A DNA stretch of 64,000 nucleotides from Parabacteroides merdae ATCC 43184. GTDB lineage: Bacteria > Bacteroidota > Bacteroidia > Bacteroidales > Tannerellaceae. The stretch lies in NCBI RefSeq assembly GCF_025151215.1, contig NZ_CP102286.1:744001-808000 (forward strand), written 5' to 3'. Made by a program: the position numbers and the translations under genes. Shown piece by piece: positions 43,704 through 52,202 of this stretch (position 1 is the first letter of the stretch; every line of letters starts with the position of its first letter). Below the pieces are notes generated by a model. It was not told the origin of the DNA and did not search any database. It saw only the letters and a list, made by a program, of their open reading frames with translations.

Positions 43704-44720
43704 ATGAAAAAAACGATTCTTTTTACCTGTTTGACCGCTTTGCTGGCGGCCTGTTCCGGAAAATCGGCTGTAACTGCTCCGGAAGAAACGACGGTGCAGC
43801 CTGTCAACCTGATATTGGATACGGATCTGGGACCGGATTATGATGATGTCGGTGCGATGGCTCTGATGCACGCGTTGGCTGATAGTGGGCAAGTGAACAT
43901 TTTAGCGGCTGTTTCGTCTAATAAGGACGAGCATGTCGTACCCTGCATAGAAGTGCTGAACACCTATTTCAACCGACCGGACATTCCTGTCGGTGCCCCG
44001 AAAAGCGAGGGTGGCGTTTCGCTGACCACCTGGCATAAGACTAAATGGACGGAAGAGCTTCCGGCGCGTTATCCACATAAAACGGCAAAAACCTCGGATG
44101 CTTCGGATGCGGTGAAGGTCTATCGCCGGATTTTGAGTACGCAGCCGGATAGCAGCGTTGTGGTTTGTACGATCGGTTTTTTCACCAACCTGAAGGACCT
44201 ATTGCTTTCCGGTGGTGACGAATATAGTCCGCTTTCCGGCTGTGATTTAGTCGCGAAGAAGGTGAAACGGGTGGTTTCGATGGCAGGTTTGTTTCCCGAA
44301 GGGAAGGAATTTAATGTCTATTGTGATACCCCAGCATCCCGTGTGGTGGCAGAGCGATGGCCTACGGAAATCATATTTAGTGGTTTTGAAATCGGAAATA
44401 TGATTTTTACCGGGAAGAAGCTGGTCCAGATGGATGTGGAAGACAGTCCTGTGAAAGATGCCTATTCGCTCTGTTTTGCCGAAGGCGATCCAAATGGCCG
44501 GATGAGTTGGGATCTTACGGCTGTGCTGGTGGCAGTCAAAGGGTATGAACCTTATTATAATGTGGAGCGCGGAACGTTCCGTGTCGTGAATGATGAAGGA
44601 GCCAATAGCTGGACACCGGATGGGAAAGGTAAGGACCTTCGTCTGATCGAGAAAGTGCCGGCGGTGGAGATGGCGGTTCTTATTGAAAATTATATGATGC
44701 ATCAACCTGTTTCAAAGTAA
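43704..44720 (+). CDS. Lipoprotein nucleoside hydrolase
   Basis: 338 residues from the ATG at 43704 (MKKTILFTCLTALLAACSGK, lipobox with C17); an upstream TTG is unlikely. The Ca-binding start motif LDTDLGPDYDDVGAMAL is the nucleoside hydrolase DxDxxxDD signature; the N-ribosidase core continues with VVCTIGFFTNLKDLLLS and SWDLTAVLVAV. As a lipoprotein it should release ribose from nucleosides in the periplasm. It is 25 bp after ribokinase and 7 bp before a permease gene. Confidence 0.9.
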   Translation: MKKTILFTCLTALLAACSGKSAVTAPEETTVQPVNLILDTDLGPDYDDVGAMALMHALADSGQVNILAAVSSNKDEHVVPCIEVLNTYFNRPDIPVGAPKSEGGVSLTTWHKTKWTEELPARYPHKTAKTSDASDAVKVYRRILSTQPDSSVVVCTIGFFTNLKDLLLSGGDEYSPLSGCDLVAKKVKRVVSMAGLFPEGKEFNVYCDTPASRVVAERWPTEIIFSGFEIGNMIFTGKKLVQMDVEDSPVKDAYSLCFAEGDPNGRMSWDLTAVLVAVKGYEPYYNVERGTFRVVNDEGANSWTPDGKGKDLRLIEKVPAVEMAVLIENYMMHQPVSK

Positions 44721-44727
44721 GGAAGTT

Positions 44728-45729
44728 ATGTTTATAGTACAAGATTATTCGTTGGCGATCCTATTTTGTGTTGTCACAATGCTTTGTTGGGGATCGTGGG
44801 GAAATACACAGAAGCTGGCCTCGAAGACTTGGCGGTATGAGTTCTTTTATTGGGATTATGTGATTGGAGTGTTGCTCTTTTCCGTTTTTTCCGCTTTTAC
44901 GTTGGGCAGCTTTGGCTCTGAGGGGCAGGGGTTTCTGCTTAATTTGCCACAAGCTGATATGAGATCGTTAGGGAGCGCTTTCCTGGGGGGCATTATTTTT
45001 AATGCAGCCAATATCCTATTATCGGCAGCTATTGCAATTTGCGGCCTGTCGGTAGCTTTTCCGGTCGGAATCGGGCTGGCGTTGGTATTAGGCGTATTAG
45101 TCAATTATTTCGGAGCGGCTAAAGGAGAACCTTTGTATATCTTTATTGGCGTAGCTCTGATCGCAGTTGCTATCCTGCTGAACGGTCTGGCCTATAAGAA
45201 AGCATTGGTCGGTTCGAAAAAAGTGTCGGGAAAAGGTCTTTTTATTTCTGTCGCAGCAGGCGTGATCATGGCTTTCTTCTACCGTTTTGTTGCGGCTTCG
45301 ATGGATCTGGATAATTTTGCAGAGCCCGCATTGGGCAAGCTGACACCTTATACCGCTGTGTTTATCTTCTCTTTAGGCGTGTTTGTTAGTAATTTCCTGT
45401 TTAATACGATCGCTATGAAACGTCCGGTGGAAGGTGAACCAGTTTCTATCTCCGGTTATTTCAAGGGGAATACCAAGACACACTTGGTGGGTATATTAGG
45501 AGGCGTTATCTGGTGTATCGGGCAGTCTTTTAGTATGATCGCTTCTGAAAAGGCCGGAGCTGCCATTTCGTACGGTTTGGGGCAGGGGGCGACGCTTGTA
45601 TCCGCACTTTGGGGGATTCTGATATGGCATGAATTCAGAAGAGCTCCACGTTCTTCGGATTTTCTGAATGCCGGAATGTTCGTCCTGTTTGTGATTGGCC
45701 TGGGCTTCCTTATTTATGCAGGGGCGTGA
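44728..45729 (+). CDS. GRP-type sugar permease, probably ribose
   Basis: 333 residues with ten predicted membrane segments of the DMT/glucose-ribose porter type. Family features: FCVVTMLCWGSWGNTQKLA at TM1, NILLSAAIAICGLSVAFPVGIGLALVLGVLVNYF, and the C-terminal AAISYGLGQGATLVSALWGILIWHEFRRAP. It resembles the permease of the Bacteroides ribose-scavenging locus. The neighbouring ribokinase and nucleoside hydrolase make ribose the likely substrate. Unlike the described B. thetaiotaomicron locus, no SusC/SusD pair is present. Confidence 0.83.
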   Translation: MFIVQDYSLAILFCVVTMLCWGSWGNTQKLASKTWRYEFFYWDYVIGVLLFSVFSAFTLGSFGSEGQGFLLNLPQADMRSLGSAFLGGIIFNAANILLSAAIAICGLSVAFPVGIGLALVLGVLVNYFGAAKGEPLYIFIGVALIAVAILLNGLAYKKALVGSKKVSGKGLFISVAAGVIMAFFYRFVAASMDLDNFAEPALGKLTPYTAVFIFSLGVFVSNFLFNTIAMKRPVEGEPVSISGYFKGNTKTHLVGILGGVIWCIGQSFSMIASEKAGAAISYGLGQGATLVSALWGILIWHEFRRAPRSSDFLNAGMFVLFVIGLGFLIYAGA

Positions 45730-45878
45730 GTCGGAGTCTAAAACAAGAACGGTTCTGGGGAAGTTGCAATAATTTTGGTGCGTTTTATCTCAGCTATAAG
45801 TTATTTATCGCGAAAAAGCCTTACATTTGTCTTAGTTTCTTGTTTATTGGATATGTACAAAACTAAAAAGCAGGCTTT

Positions 45879-46637
45879 ATGAAAGAGGATAATGATATTT
45901 TCAAGAAGTTCCGGGACTCTTTTAGTAAGATTGACGGACATTTCCATATATTAGAACAGCGTGTACCCGTAGAACGGCAGATGGAATATTTTAAATACTC
46001 GGAAAAGATCAGGAAAGATCAGGATAAGCCGGATATCTCGAAAATGGATTTTTCGGTTTTCGAGGATAGTCTGGATGATCCCGAATCGACTGTGGAACAT
46101 AAGAAGTATGTATTGTCTATGCTCGCGACCTCACGACAGGTAAAAGCATACAGGATATTGGAAGAATATGCCCAGGCTCCGGATCCGGATGTGGCAGACT
46201 GGGCATATATGGCTTTGATGGAAAGCCGTATCGCTCTGGAATCCGAACTGTCGGACGAGAAGCAGATTTATATCTCTACCGGTTTGGGAGGAAAAGGGGA
46301 GAAGTTGCGTTTTTATGTGCTGATCCTGGCGAATGAGCTGAAACCGTTCTTGGAGTATCAGAAGAAAGTGATTGAACGTGAATTCCCCTATTCCTTGGAA
46401 AAGGCGGGTTGCGAAATCGAGCGGTTGACAATAGGTGAAAAATATATGGAGCTGGTTTTCCTGATCCCTGTCCGGGCAGATATCAAGCAGGCGCTGGACA
46501 AGGTGATCAACGAATGTAACCAGTATGGAAACTTTCTTTCGCAGGTCTTCACGATCACGAATGTGAAGGAGTTGTCGGCCGAGGAAGTGGAAGAGATTAT
46601 AAAAAAGAATGGAGGAAACAGTCAAGCAAGCCATTAA
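45879..46637 (+). CDS. Hypothetical cytoplasmic HEAT-like protein
   Basis: 252 residues, no signal or membrane segment. I do not recognise the family. The middle (LDDPESTVEHKKYVLSMLATSRQVKAYRILEEYAQAPDPDVADWAYMALMES) looks like HEAT-type helical pairs; the second half is alpha/beta (ILANELKPFLEYQKKVIEREFPYSLEKAGCEIERLTIGEKYMELVFLIP). A -7-like TACATTTG is at 45822-45829. It overlaps the GtrA gene by 29 bp, so translation may be coupled and the protein may act with the glycolipid genes. Confidence 0.7.
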   Translation: MKEDNDIFKKFRDSFSKIDGHFHILEQRVPVERQMEYFKYSEKIRKDQDKPDISKMDFSVFEDSLDDPESTVEHKKYVLSMLATSRQVKAYRILEEYAQAPDPDVADWAYMALMESRIALESELSDEKQIYISTGLGGKGEKLRFYVLILANELKPFLEYQKKVIEREFPYSLEKAGCEIERLTIGEKYMELVFLIPVRADIKQALDKVINECNQYGNFLSQVFTITNVKELSAEEVEEIIKKNGGNSQASH

Positions 46638-46992
46638 ATATGGTATAGTGGGAGTGAGTAATACGGTGATAACCGCCGTTGTCATCTGGATCATGATGAA
46701 GTTGTTCGGATGTTCGGATGTTGTTTCGAATATGGTCGGTTATGTAGCAGGCGTATTGAATAGTTTTATATGGAATAAGCAATGGACATTCCGAAGTTCG
46801 GCTGGATGGATCGGCAGTGCCGTCCGTTTCGGTGTCGTGTTCGGAGTGTGTTATCTGTTGCAATTGGGGCTTTTAGTGTATGTCCTGAATCCATACCTGT
46901 CGATCGACCCATATTATAACCAATTGATAGCAATGGCTTTTTACACGGTGATTAATTTTATCATGAATAAGTTTTATACGTTTAAAGCTTAA
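46609..46992 (+). CDS. GtrA family membrane protein
   Basis: 127 residues, four membrane segments. GtrA signature: QAIKYGIVGVSNTVITAVVIWIMM, then YVAGVLNSFIWNKQWTF and a C-terminal FYTVINFIMNKFYTFKA. GtrA proteins are thought to flip undecaprenyl-phosphate-linked sugars made by a GtrB-type enzyme; the next gene is such an enzyme and follows immediately. The start lies inside the end of the upstream hypothetical gene. Confidence 0.88.
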   Translation: MEETVKQAIKYGIVGVSNTVITAVVIWIMMKLFGCSDVVSNMVGYVAGVLNSFIWNKQWTFRSSAGWIGSAVRFGVVFGVCYLLQLGLLVYVLNPYLSIDPYYNQLIAMAFYTVINFIMNKFYTFKA

Positions 46993-47931
46993 ATGCAGAT
47001 GAAGAAACTTGCGGTCATAGTCCCTTGTTATAACGAGGAGTTGGTCATTGCCGAATCATACCGGCGTACACGGGAGGCGTTGCATAAGCTCCCTGTTTTA
47101 ACGGAAATTATCTATATCAACGACGGCAGTAGAGACCGGACGCGTCTGATGCTGGACGAGATCGCGGCTTCCGATCCGCAGGTGAAGGTGATCCATTTCT
47201 CCCGTAACTTCGGACATCAGCCGGCTGTCACGGCAGGTATCAACAATTGCGATGCCGACTTGGCTGTCATTCTGGATGCCGATATGCAGGACCCTCCCGA
47301 ACTTATCCCATCCATTCTCGAATTGCAGGAAAAGGAGCAGGCGAACGTGGTTTATTGCGTCCGCAAGTCCCGCGAAGGGGAAGGGCTTTTCAAGAAAGTG
47401 ACGGCGAAGGCTTTTTACCGTATGCTGAACTACATGAGTGATGTGAATTTCCCGTTAGATACAGGCGATTTCCGCTTGATAGACCGCAAGGTGATGGATC
47501 AGTTCGACCGTTTTCAGGAGCGTGGAAAATATATTCGCGGACTGATCAGCTGGGTAGGCTTCAAGCAGGTTCCTTTCTATTATGAACGAGAGGCACGTAT
47601 TGCCGGAGAAACGAAATACCCGTTCAGCAAAATGTGGAAGTTTGCCACCACCGCTATGCTTTATTTCTCCAAGAAACCGTTGCGCCTGGCGACAAGCTTG
47701 GGCTTTATCGCCGTATTGGTCGGCATCGTGCTGGCCGTCTGGTTTACTTTAGGCAAGATATACGGCTTCAGCAATGCTGAAACAGGTTGGACTTCCATCA
47801 TGACCTCCGTTATTTTCTTTGGCGGCGTTCAATTGCTGACAGTCGGTGTGTTAGGGCAATATATCGGCATCTTGTTTGACGAGATCAAAGCACGTCCGGA
47901 ATATATTATCGATGAGAAGAAGAATTTCTAA
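46993..47931 (+). CDS. GtrB/DPM1-like family 2 glycosyltransferase
   Basis: 312 residues. GT-A domain at the N-terminus: VIVPCYNEELVIAESYRRT, INDGSRDRT, ILDADMQDPPELIPSIL (DxD-like metal site) and DTGDFRLIDRKVMDQF. Two C-terminal membrane helices (LATSLGFIAVLVGIVLAVWF and MTSVIFFGGVQLLTVGVLGQYIGILF). This is the type that attaches a sugar to undecaprenyl phosphate. It begins one base after the GtrA stop, so the pair probably acts together to modify a surface glycan. An ATG two codons later is an equal start. Confidence 0.9.
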   Translation: MQMKKLAVIVPCYNEELVIAESYRRTREALHKLPVLTEIIYINDGSRDRTRLMLDEIAASDPQVKVIHFSRNFGHQPAVTAGINNCDADLAVILDADMQDPPELIPSILELQEKEQANVVYCVRKSREGEGLFKKVTAKAFYRMLNYMSDVNFPLDTGDFRLIDRKVMDQFDRFQERGKYIRGLISWVGFKQVPFYYEREARIAGETKYPFSKMWKFATTAMLYFSKKPLRLATSLGFIAVLVGIVLAVWFTLGKIYGFSNAETGWTSIMTSVIFFGGVQLLTVGVLGQYIGILFDEIKARPEYIIDEKKNF

Positions 47932-47942
47932 TCTGAATCTGG

Positions 47943-48344
47943 CTATTCGTGAATAAATACCCCATCGATCCAGATCGTAGCCTTTTGTCCTTTGAATTTG
48001 AGCAGGACATAATTCGGATCAGCCGGTCCTAACGGGAAGTGTGCGATAAACCATTCCTGCCAGAGCTCCTTTTTTATTTCAGCATCGGTAATTACCTCTA
48101 CCTCTCCGGTTAATGCCACGCTATTGCCATTTTCGCTATAGCATAAGCCTGCTTTGGGATTCAGACGGAAATCTTTCGTTTTCAGAGAGTCGTTGCCGGT
48201 TGCCATCCAGACCACGGAATATCCTTCCGATTTGATTTTGCTCATGGGGACAGGGCGGGGATACCCTTCTTCGTTGACGGAAGTAATAACCACAACCTCG
48301 CAACGTTGCAATAACTGTTCTGCTTTTTCTTTCATAAGTTTCAT
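47943..48344 (-). CDS. Pyridoxamine 5'-phosphate oxidase family protein
   Basis: 133 residues with the split-barrel flavin-binding fold of general-stress-protein-26-like proteins: CEVVVITSVNEEGYPRPVPMSK, NDSLKTKDFRLNPKAGLCYSENGNSVALTGEVEVI and LLKFKGQKATIWIDG. It is too short for true PdxH and lacks its C-terminal substrate residues, so it is likely an FMN- or F420-type small binding protein. Function unknown. Downstream of an AraC regulator on the same strand, gap 74 bp. Confidence 0.82.
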   Translation of the reverse strand: MKLMKEKAEQLLQRCEVVVITSVNEEGYPRPVPMSKIKSEGYSVVWMATGNDSLKTKDFRLNPKAGLCYSENGNSVALTGEVEVITDAEIKKELWQEWFIAHFPLGPADPNYVLLKFKGQKATIWIDGVFIHE

Positions 48345-48418
48345 ATTTCAATGTTTTATTAGTTACGTGCAAATGTAGGGGTGGAACTGCCCTGCTCTAT
48401 TGTAAAAAAACGACTTTT

Positions 48419-49231
48419 TCATTCCAGGTAAGTCAGCAAGACATCTTCGGGGATAGGGATCGAGAGGAAAGAAGCCGGTGTATTGCCGGATAACTGCCGG
48501 ATTTCCTTATTGAAGTGGGAGAGGTCGTAATAGCCCGCTTCAACGGCAATCGTAAGCAGGTTGTCCGGTATGCAATTTTTCAGCAGGTCGATGGTGTTTC
48601 TGAATTTCATGATCCAGCTGTATTCTTTTGGAGTATAGCCGGTATATGCTTTGAATTTGCGTTCGAAATGACGTTGGCAAATGCAGATTTCATCCATCAA
48701 TTGCAGGATCGGGAGACGCCCTTTCGAGCGATTAATCTGCTGCACGGCGAACGGGATCTGAGGATCAATCTCATAGTTGTCTTTCAGGCGGTGGATAAGG
48801 AACCGTTCGATCAGGCAAATCTGCTGCTGTAAAGTCTGTGCTTCACATAATGATTCGGCAAACGAGTCTGTAAAGAGAAGCGTCAAGTCGTTGCAGCTTA
48901 TCCTCTGGTTCGTAAATTCAGAGAGAGGCGGTTTGCAGAAAGCGGTTAACCCGCAAGGATGGAAACGGACTCCCAGCATGTGAACGCTCGGCGTGTTCGT
49001 GACCAATTCCGAGAAAGTAGTCATCGGACCGACGAAGAAGCAACGATAGGGTTGCATGACCGGCTGGTTCGTGCCGACACATTGTGCAGTGTCTCCAATG
49101 GAAAAGATAAAGTCGCAGCAACCGTCCGGCAATATTTTGAAGTACGTGCCGAGTTCGGTTTTTCCTTTGAATACCCAATATTTATCAATGTAGGCCGACA
49201 ATAGTCCGCAAGGTTGATATTCCGTGTACAT
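48419..49231 (-). CDS. AraC family transcriptional regulator with DUF6597-type sensor
   Basis: 270 residues. N-terminal sensor domain (LLSAYIDKYWVFKGKTELGTYFKILPDGCCDFIFSIGD) is of the DUF6597 type. The C-terminus has two AraC helix-turn-helix motifs (LPILQLMDEICICQRHFERKFKAYTGYTPKEYSW and LLTIAVEAGYYDLSHFNKEIRQLSGNTPASF). Ligand unknown. It starts 12 bp after the stop of glycerate kinase, so the two are probably one transcript. Confidence 0.86.
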   Translation of the reverse strand: MYTEYQPCGLLSAYIDKYWVFKGKTELGTYFKILPDGCCDFIFSIGDTAQCVGTNQPVMQPYRCFFVGPMTTFSELVTNTPSVHMLGVRFHPCGLTAFCKPPLSEFTNQRISCNDLTLLFTDSFAESLCEAQTLQQQICLIERFLIHRLKDNYEIDPQIPFAVQQINRSKGRLPILQLMDEICICQRHFERKFKAYTGYTPKEYSWIMKFRNTIDLLKNCIPDNLLTIAVEAGYYDLSHFNKEIRQLSGNTPASFLSIPIPEDVLLTYLE

Positions 49232-49243
49232 ATTTTTCTTGTT

Positions 49244-50389
49244 TTAGCGCGTGGCGAACGGGTGGATTACCGAACAAATCTGAGTCACCAGCCTGCGGAT
49301 ATTTTCTCTCGCAAATTCCGGTTCCATCGCTTTCTCCATTGTGACTGGACCGGGTGTGATCGAGAATATTCCCTGGAAGCCGGCCCGGTTCATTTGAGCT
49401 GCATCTTCTATGCTTCCTGCAAGTACTATGACGGGAATATTTTGTTTCCGGGCCTCTTCCAAGATACCGGAAGGCACTTTCCCCATCACTGTTTGCCGAT
49501 CAGCCCGTCCTTCACCGGTAAAGATCAGGTCGGCTCCCGTTATTCTCTTACCGAAGTCCAGCACGTCGAGCATCAGGCGGATACCCGGTTTCAACTCGGC
49601 ATTCAGGAACGCAAGGAAACCTCCGCCCATTCCTCCGGCTGCCCCGGCTCCGGGGATATCCGAAATGTCTTTGCCAGTAGTCGACAGGATAACCCGTGAA
49701 AGTGCCTGCATACCGGTATCCAGTTCTTTGACCATCTTGGCATCGGCTCCCTTTTGCGAAGCGAAGACGTAAGCCGCCCCGTCAGACCCGCAGAAGGGAT
49801 TGCGTACATCGCAGGCAATCGTGAAGCGGGCCTCCTTTAAAGCCGGATGTACGGCAGATGTATCGATGGAGGCTACCTGCGACATGATCCTGCCTCCTGT
49901 CCCCAACAGATTTCCCCGCTTGTCCAGGAAACGGAACCCTAAGGCTTGCAGCATACCTAACCCTGCATCGTTGGTGGCACTGCCGCCTATGCCCACGATA
50001 AAATGGCGGCAACCTTGTTCGAGGGCGTCGAGAATCAGTTCTCCCGTCCCGTAAGTAGTCGTCAGCATCGGATTCCTTTTGTCTTCGGGAACCAAAGGCA
50101 AGCCGCTGACGGCTGCCATCTCGATCAGAGCTGTTTGCCCGTCGCCCGAAATACCGTACCGTCCCTGCACGAGCTCCATCAAAGGACCGTGTGCCGGCAG
50201 GGTCCGGTATTTCCCTTTTGTTGCGGAGGTGAGTATGTCTAACATTCCTTCGCCTCCGTCGGCGATCGGAAACAGCAAGGTCTCGCAATCGGGAAAGATC
50301 GTTTTGATACCTTCCATTACTGCACTTCCGGCTTCTTCCGAGGTCAGGCAGCCTTTAAAAGAGTCGATGGCTATTATTGCTTTATTCAT
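49244..50389 (-). CDS. Glycerate kinase
   Basis: 381 residues of the GlxK/GarK type. Phosphorylates glycerate, feeding glyoxylate or tartronate products into glycolysis. Motifs: IAIDSFKGCLTSEEAG at the start, FPIADGGEGMLDIL, the central FIVGIGGSATNDAGLGMLQALGF, and GAGAAGGMGGGFLAFLNAELKPGI with FTGEGRADRQTVMGKVP. Length normal. It is the first gene of a leftward pair with an AraC regulator. Confidence 0.92.
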   Translation of the reverse strand: MNKAIIAIDSFKGCLTSEEAGSAVMEGIKTIFPDCETLLFPIADGGEGMLDILTSATKGKYRTLPAHGPLMELVQGRYGISGDGQTALIEMAAVSGLPLVPEDKRNPMLTTTYGTGELILDALEQGCRHFIVGIGGSATNDAGLGMLQALGFRFLDKRGNLLGTGGRIMSQVASIDTSAVHPALKEARFTIACDVRNPFCGSDGAAYVFASQKGADAKMVKELDTGMQALSRVILSTTGKDISDIPGAGAAGGMGGGFLAFLNAELKPGIRLMLDVLDFGKRITGADLIFTGEGRADRQTVMGKVPSGILEEARKQNIPVIVLAGSIEDAAQMNRAGFQGIFSITPGPVTMEKAMEPEFARENIRRLVTQICSVIHPFATR

Positions 50390-50561
50390 TTTATCCGTCT
50401 TATAATGCTTCAGATGGTTTGTGAGTTCAAATGTATCTAAAGTTTATGAGAAATGACGGATTTCCAGAGAGAAAACAAAGCAATAAATAGATGCTCATTG
50501 GGAACAATTAGGTTAAAAAGAATGTTCCTTAAATAGAATTCAACATAAAAACAACTGAAAT

Positions 50562-52034
50562 ATGAAAGCAAATATAGGATTGATCGGGCTTGCCGTGATG
50601 GGCGAGAACCTGGCGCTCAATATGGAGAGCAAAGGTTTCACGGTTGCCGTATATAACCGGAGCGTACCCGGCGAAGAGGGAGTCGTAGACCGTTTTATCA
50701 ATGGCCGGGGCAAAAGCAAACGTTTTATCGGAACGCATTCGATCGAACAATTGGTCGACTCGGTGAAAAGTCCTCATATCATCATGATGATGGTCAAAGC
50801 GGGGCGTCCTGTAGACGAGCTGATCTCGCAATTGCTCCCTTTCCTTTCGTCTGGCGATGTAATTATCGACGGAGGCAATTCTGACTTCCACGACACGGAA
50901 CGTCGTGTGAAGGAGTTGGAAAAGAAAGGGATCTATTTCGTCGGAACCGGAATTTCGGGAGGCGAGGAAGGAGCCTTGCACGGCCCGTCTGTGATGCCCG
51001 GAGGTTCGGTGGAAGCTTGGCCGCTGGTGAAAGACATCTTGCAGGGAATTTCCGCCAAGTTGGACGATGGTTCGCCTTGCTGCGAGTGGATCGGAGCGGG
51101 GGGAGCCGGCCATTTTGTGAAGATGGTGCACAACGGCATCGAATATGGGGATATGCAGCTTATTTCCGAAGCCTATTCGCTGTTGAAAAACCGGAAAGGA
51201 TTGGACAACGATGCGATGGCCGTCGTCTTTGACGAATGGAACGGAGGAGAATTGGATAGTTTCCTGATCGAGATAACCGCCAATATTCTGCGTTTTCGTG
51301 ACGAAGACGGAAAACCGTTGCTCGACAAGATATTGGATGTCGCCGGACAGAAGGGAACCGGCAAATGGAGCGCGATCGCGGCGATGGACGAGAATGATCC
51401 GCTGACGTTGATCACCGAAGCGGTTTACGCCCGCTTGCTCTCGGCCTTGTATCCCGAACGAATAAAGGCGGCAAGCCTTTATAGTGGAAAGTTGAAAGTG
51501 GAAAGTGGAAAGTTATCAGACAACGCTCAACTTTCAATTGAAGACGTCCGTCAGGCACTATACGCAGCCAAGCTGATTTCCTATGCACAGGGATTCTCCT
51601 TGCTTCGCCACGCTTCCGAGCATTATGGTTGGGATTTGGATTACGGGACGATTGCCCGCATCTGGCGTAAGGGGTGTATCATCCGTTCCGTCTTCCTGCA
51701 AAAGATCACGGAGGCATACCGGAAGGACCCGGACTTGGAAAACCTGCTCTTCGATGACTTTTTCCACACTAAGATACAGGAGGCTCTTCCTGCCTGGCGC
51801 CGGGTTGTCGCCGAAGGTGCGCTGAGCGGTGTCGCCCTGCCTGCCATGAGTTCAGCTCTAAACTATTTTGATGGGTTGCGCACGCTGTATTCGGCAGCGA
51901 ATATGATTCAGGCTCAACGCGACTATTTTGGAGCCCATACTTATGAACGTACCGATCGCGAACGTGGTCATTTCTTCCACACCAATTGGACTGGGGAAGG
52001 AGGCAATACGGTTTCGGGCACGTATAGCGTCTGA
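50562..52034 (+). CDS. gnd: 6-phosphogluconate dehydrogenase, decarboxylating
   Basis: 490 residues. Oxidises 6-phosphogluconate to ribulose 5-phosphate with NADP. N-terminal dinucleotide fold GLAVMGENLALNMESKGFTVAVYNR, IIDGGNSDFHDTERR, the active-site GTGISGGEEGALHGPSVMPGG, HNGIEYGDMQLISEAYSLL, KGTGKWSAIAAM, and C-terminal AQRDYFGAHTYER. An odd low-complexity stretch at about residues 306-322 (SGKLKVESGKLSDNAQLS) is encoded by a GTGGAAAGT-type repeat. First gene of the oxidative pentose phosphate operon. Confidence 0.96.
   Translation: MKANIGLIGLAVMGENLALNMESKGFTVAVYNRSVPGEEGVVDRFINGRGKSKRFIGTHSIEQLVDSVKSPHIIMMMVKAGRPVDELISQLLPFLSSGDVIIDGGNSDFHDTERRVKELEKKGIYFVGTGISGGEEGALHGPSVMPGGSVEAWPLVKDILQGISAKLDDGSPCCEWIGAGGAGHFVKMVHNGIEYGDMQLISEAYSLLKNRKGLDNDAMAVVFDEWNGGELDSFLIEITANILRFRDEDGKPLLDKILDVAGQKGTGKWSAIAAMDENDPLTLITEAVYARLLSALYPERIKAASLYSGKLKVESGKLSDNAQLSIEDVRQALYAAKLISYAQGFSLLRHASEHYGWDLDYGTIARIWRKGCIIRSVFLQKITEAYRKDPDLENLLFDDFFHTKIQEALPAWRRVVAEGALSGVALPAMSSALNYFDGLRTLYSAANMIQAQRDYFGAHTYERTDRERGHFFHTNWTGEGGNTVSGTYSV
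51484..51535. repeat. GTGGAAAGT repeat with inverted arm inside gnd
   Basis: Three or four GTGGAAAGT/GTTGAAAGT words followed by a reverse arm. GAAAGTTGA at 51487-51495 is the exact complement of TCAACTTTC at 51527-51535. It is read in frame in gnd. Words of this kind are usually intergenic in these genomes. Confidence 0.6.
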
Positions 52035-52047
52035 TTCTACTGTTTTG

Positions 52048-52177
52048 GAACTTTCCGAAAACCTCAAAAATAGTTTTTGAAGCTTTCGTAGAGTTCTGCC
52101 ACCCTCGAAAATGATTTTTGGGGCTTTCGGGAGTTCCGCTGCTTTAAAAAATGATTTTTGAGGTTTTCGGAAAGTTC
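52048..52177. repeat. Large palindromic element between gnd and zwf
   Basis: Outer 23-bp arms at 52048-52070 and 52155-52177 are perfect complements (GAACTTTCC... and ...GGAAAGTTC). Inside are two degenerate copies of the same AAAAATGATTTTTG-(a/g)GG-CTTTCGG motif. The zwf start at 52203 lies just beyond. Confidence 0.8.
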
Positions 52178-52202
52178 TGACATCATTAAATTAAAAAAGC
52201 AA

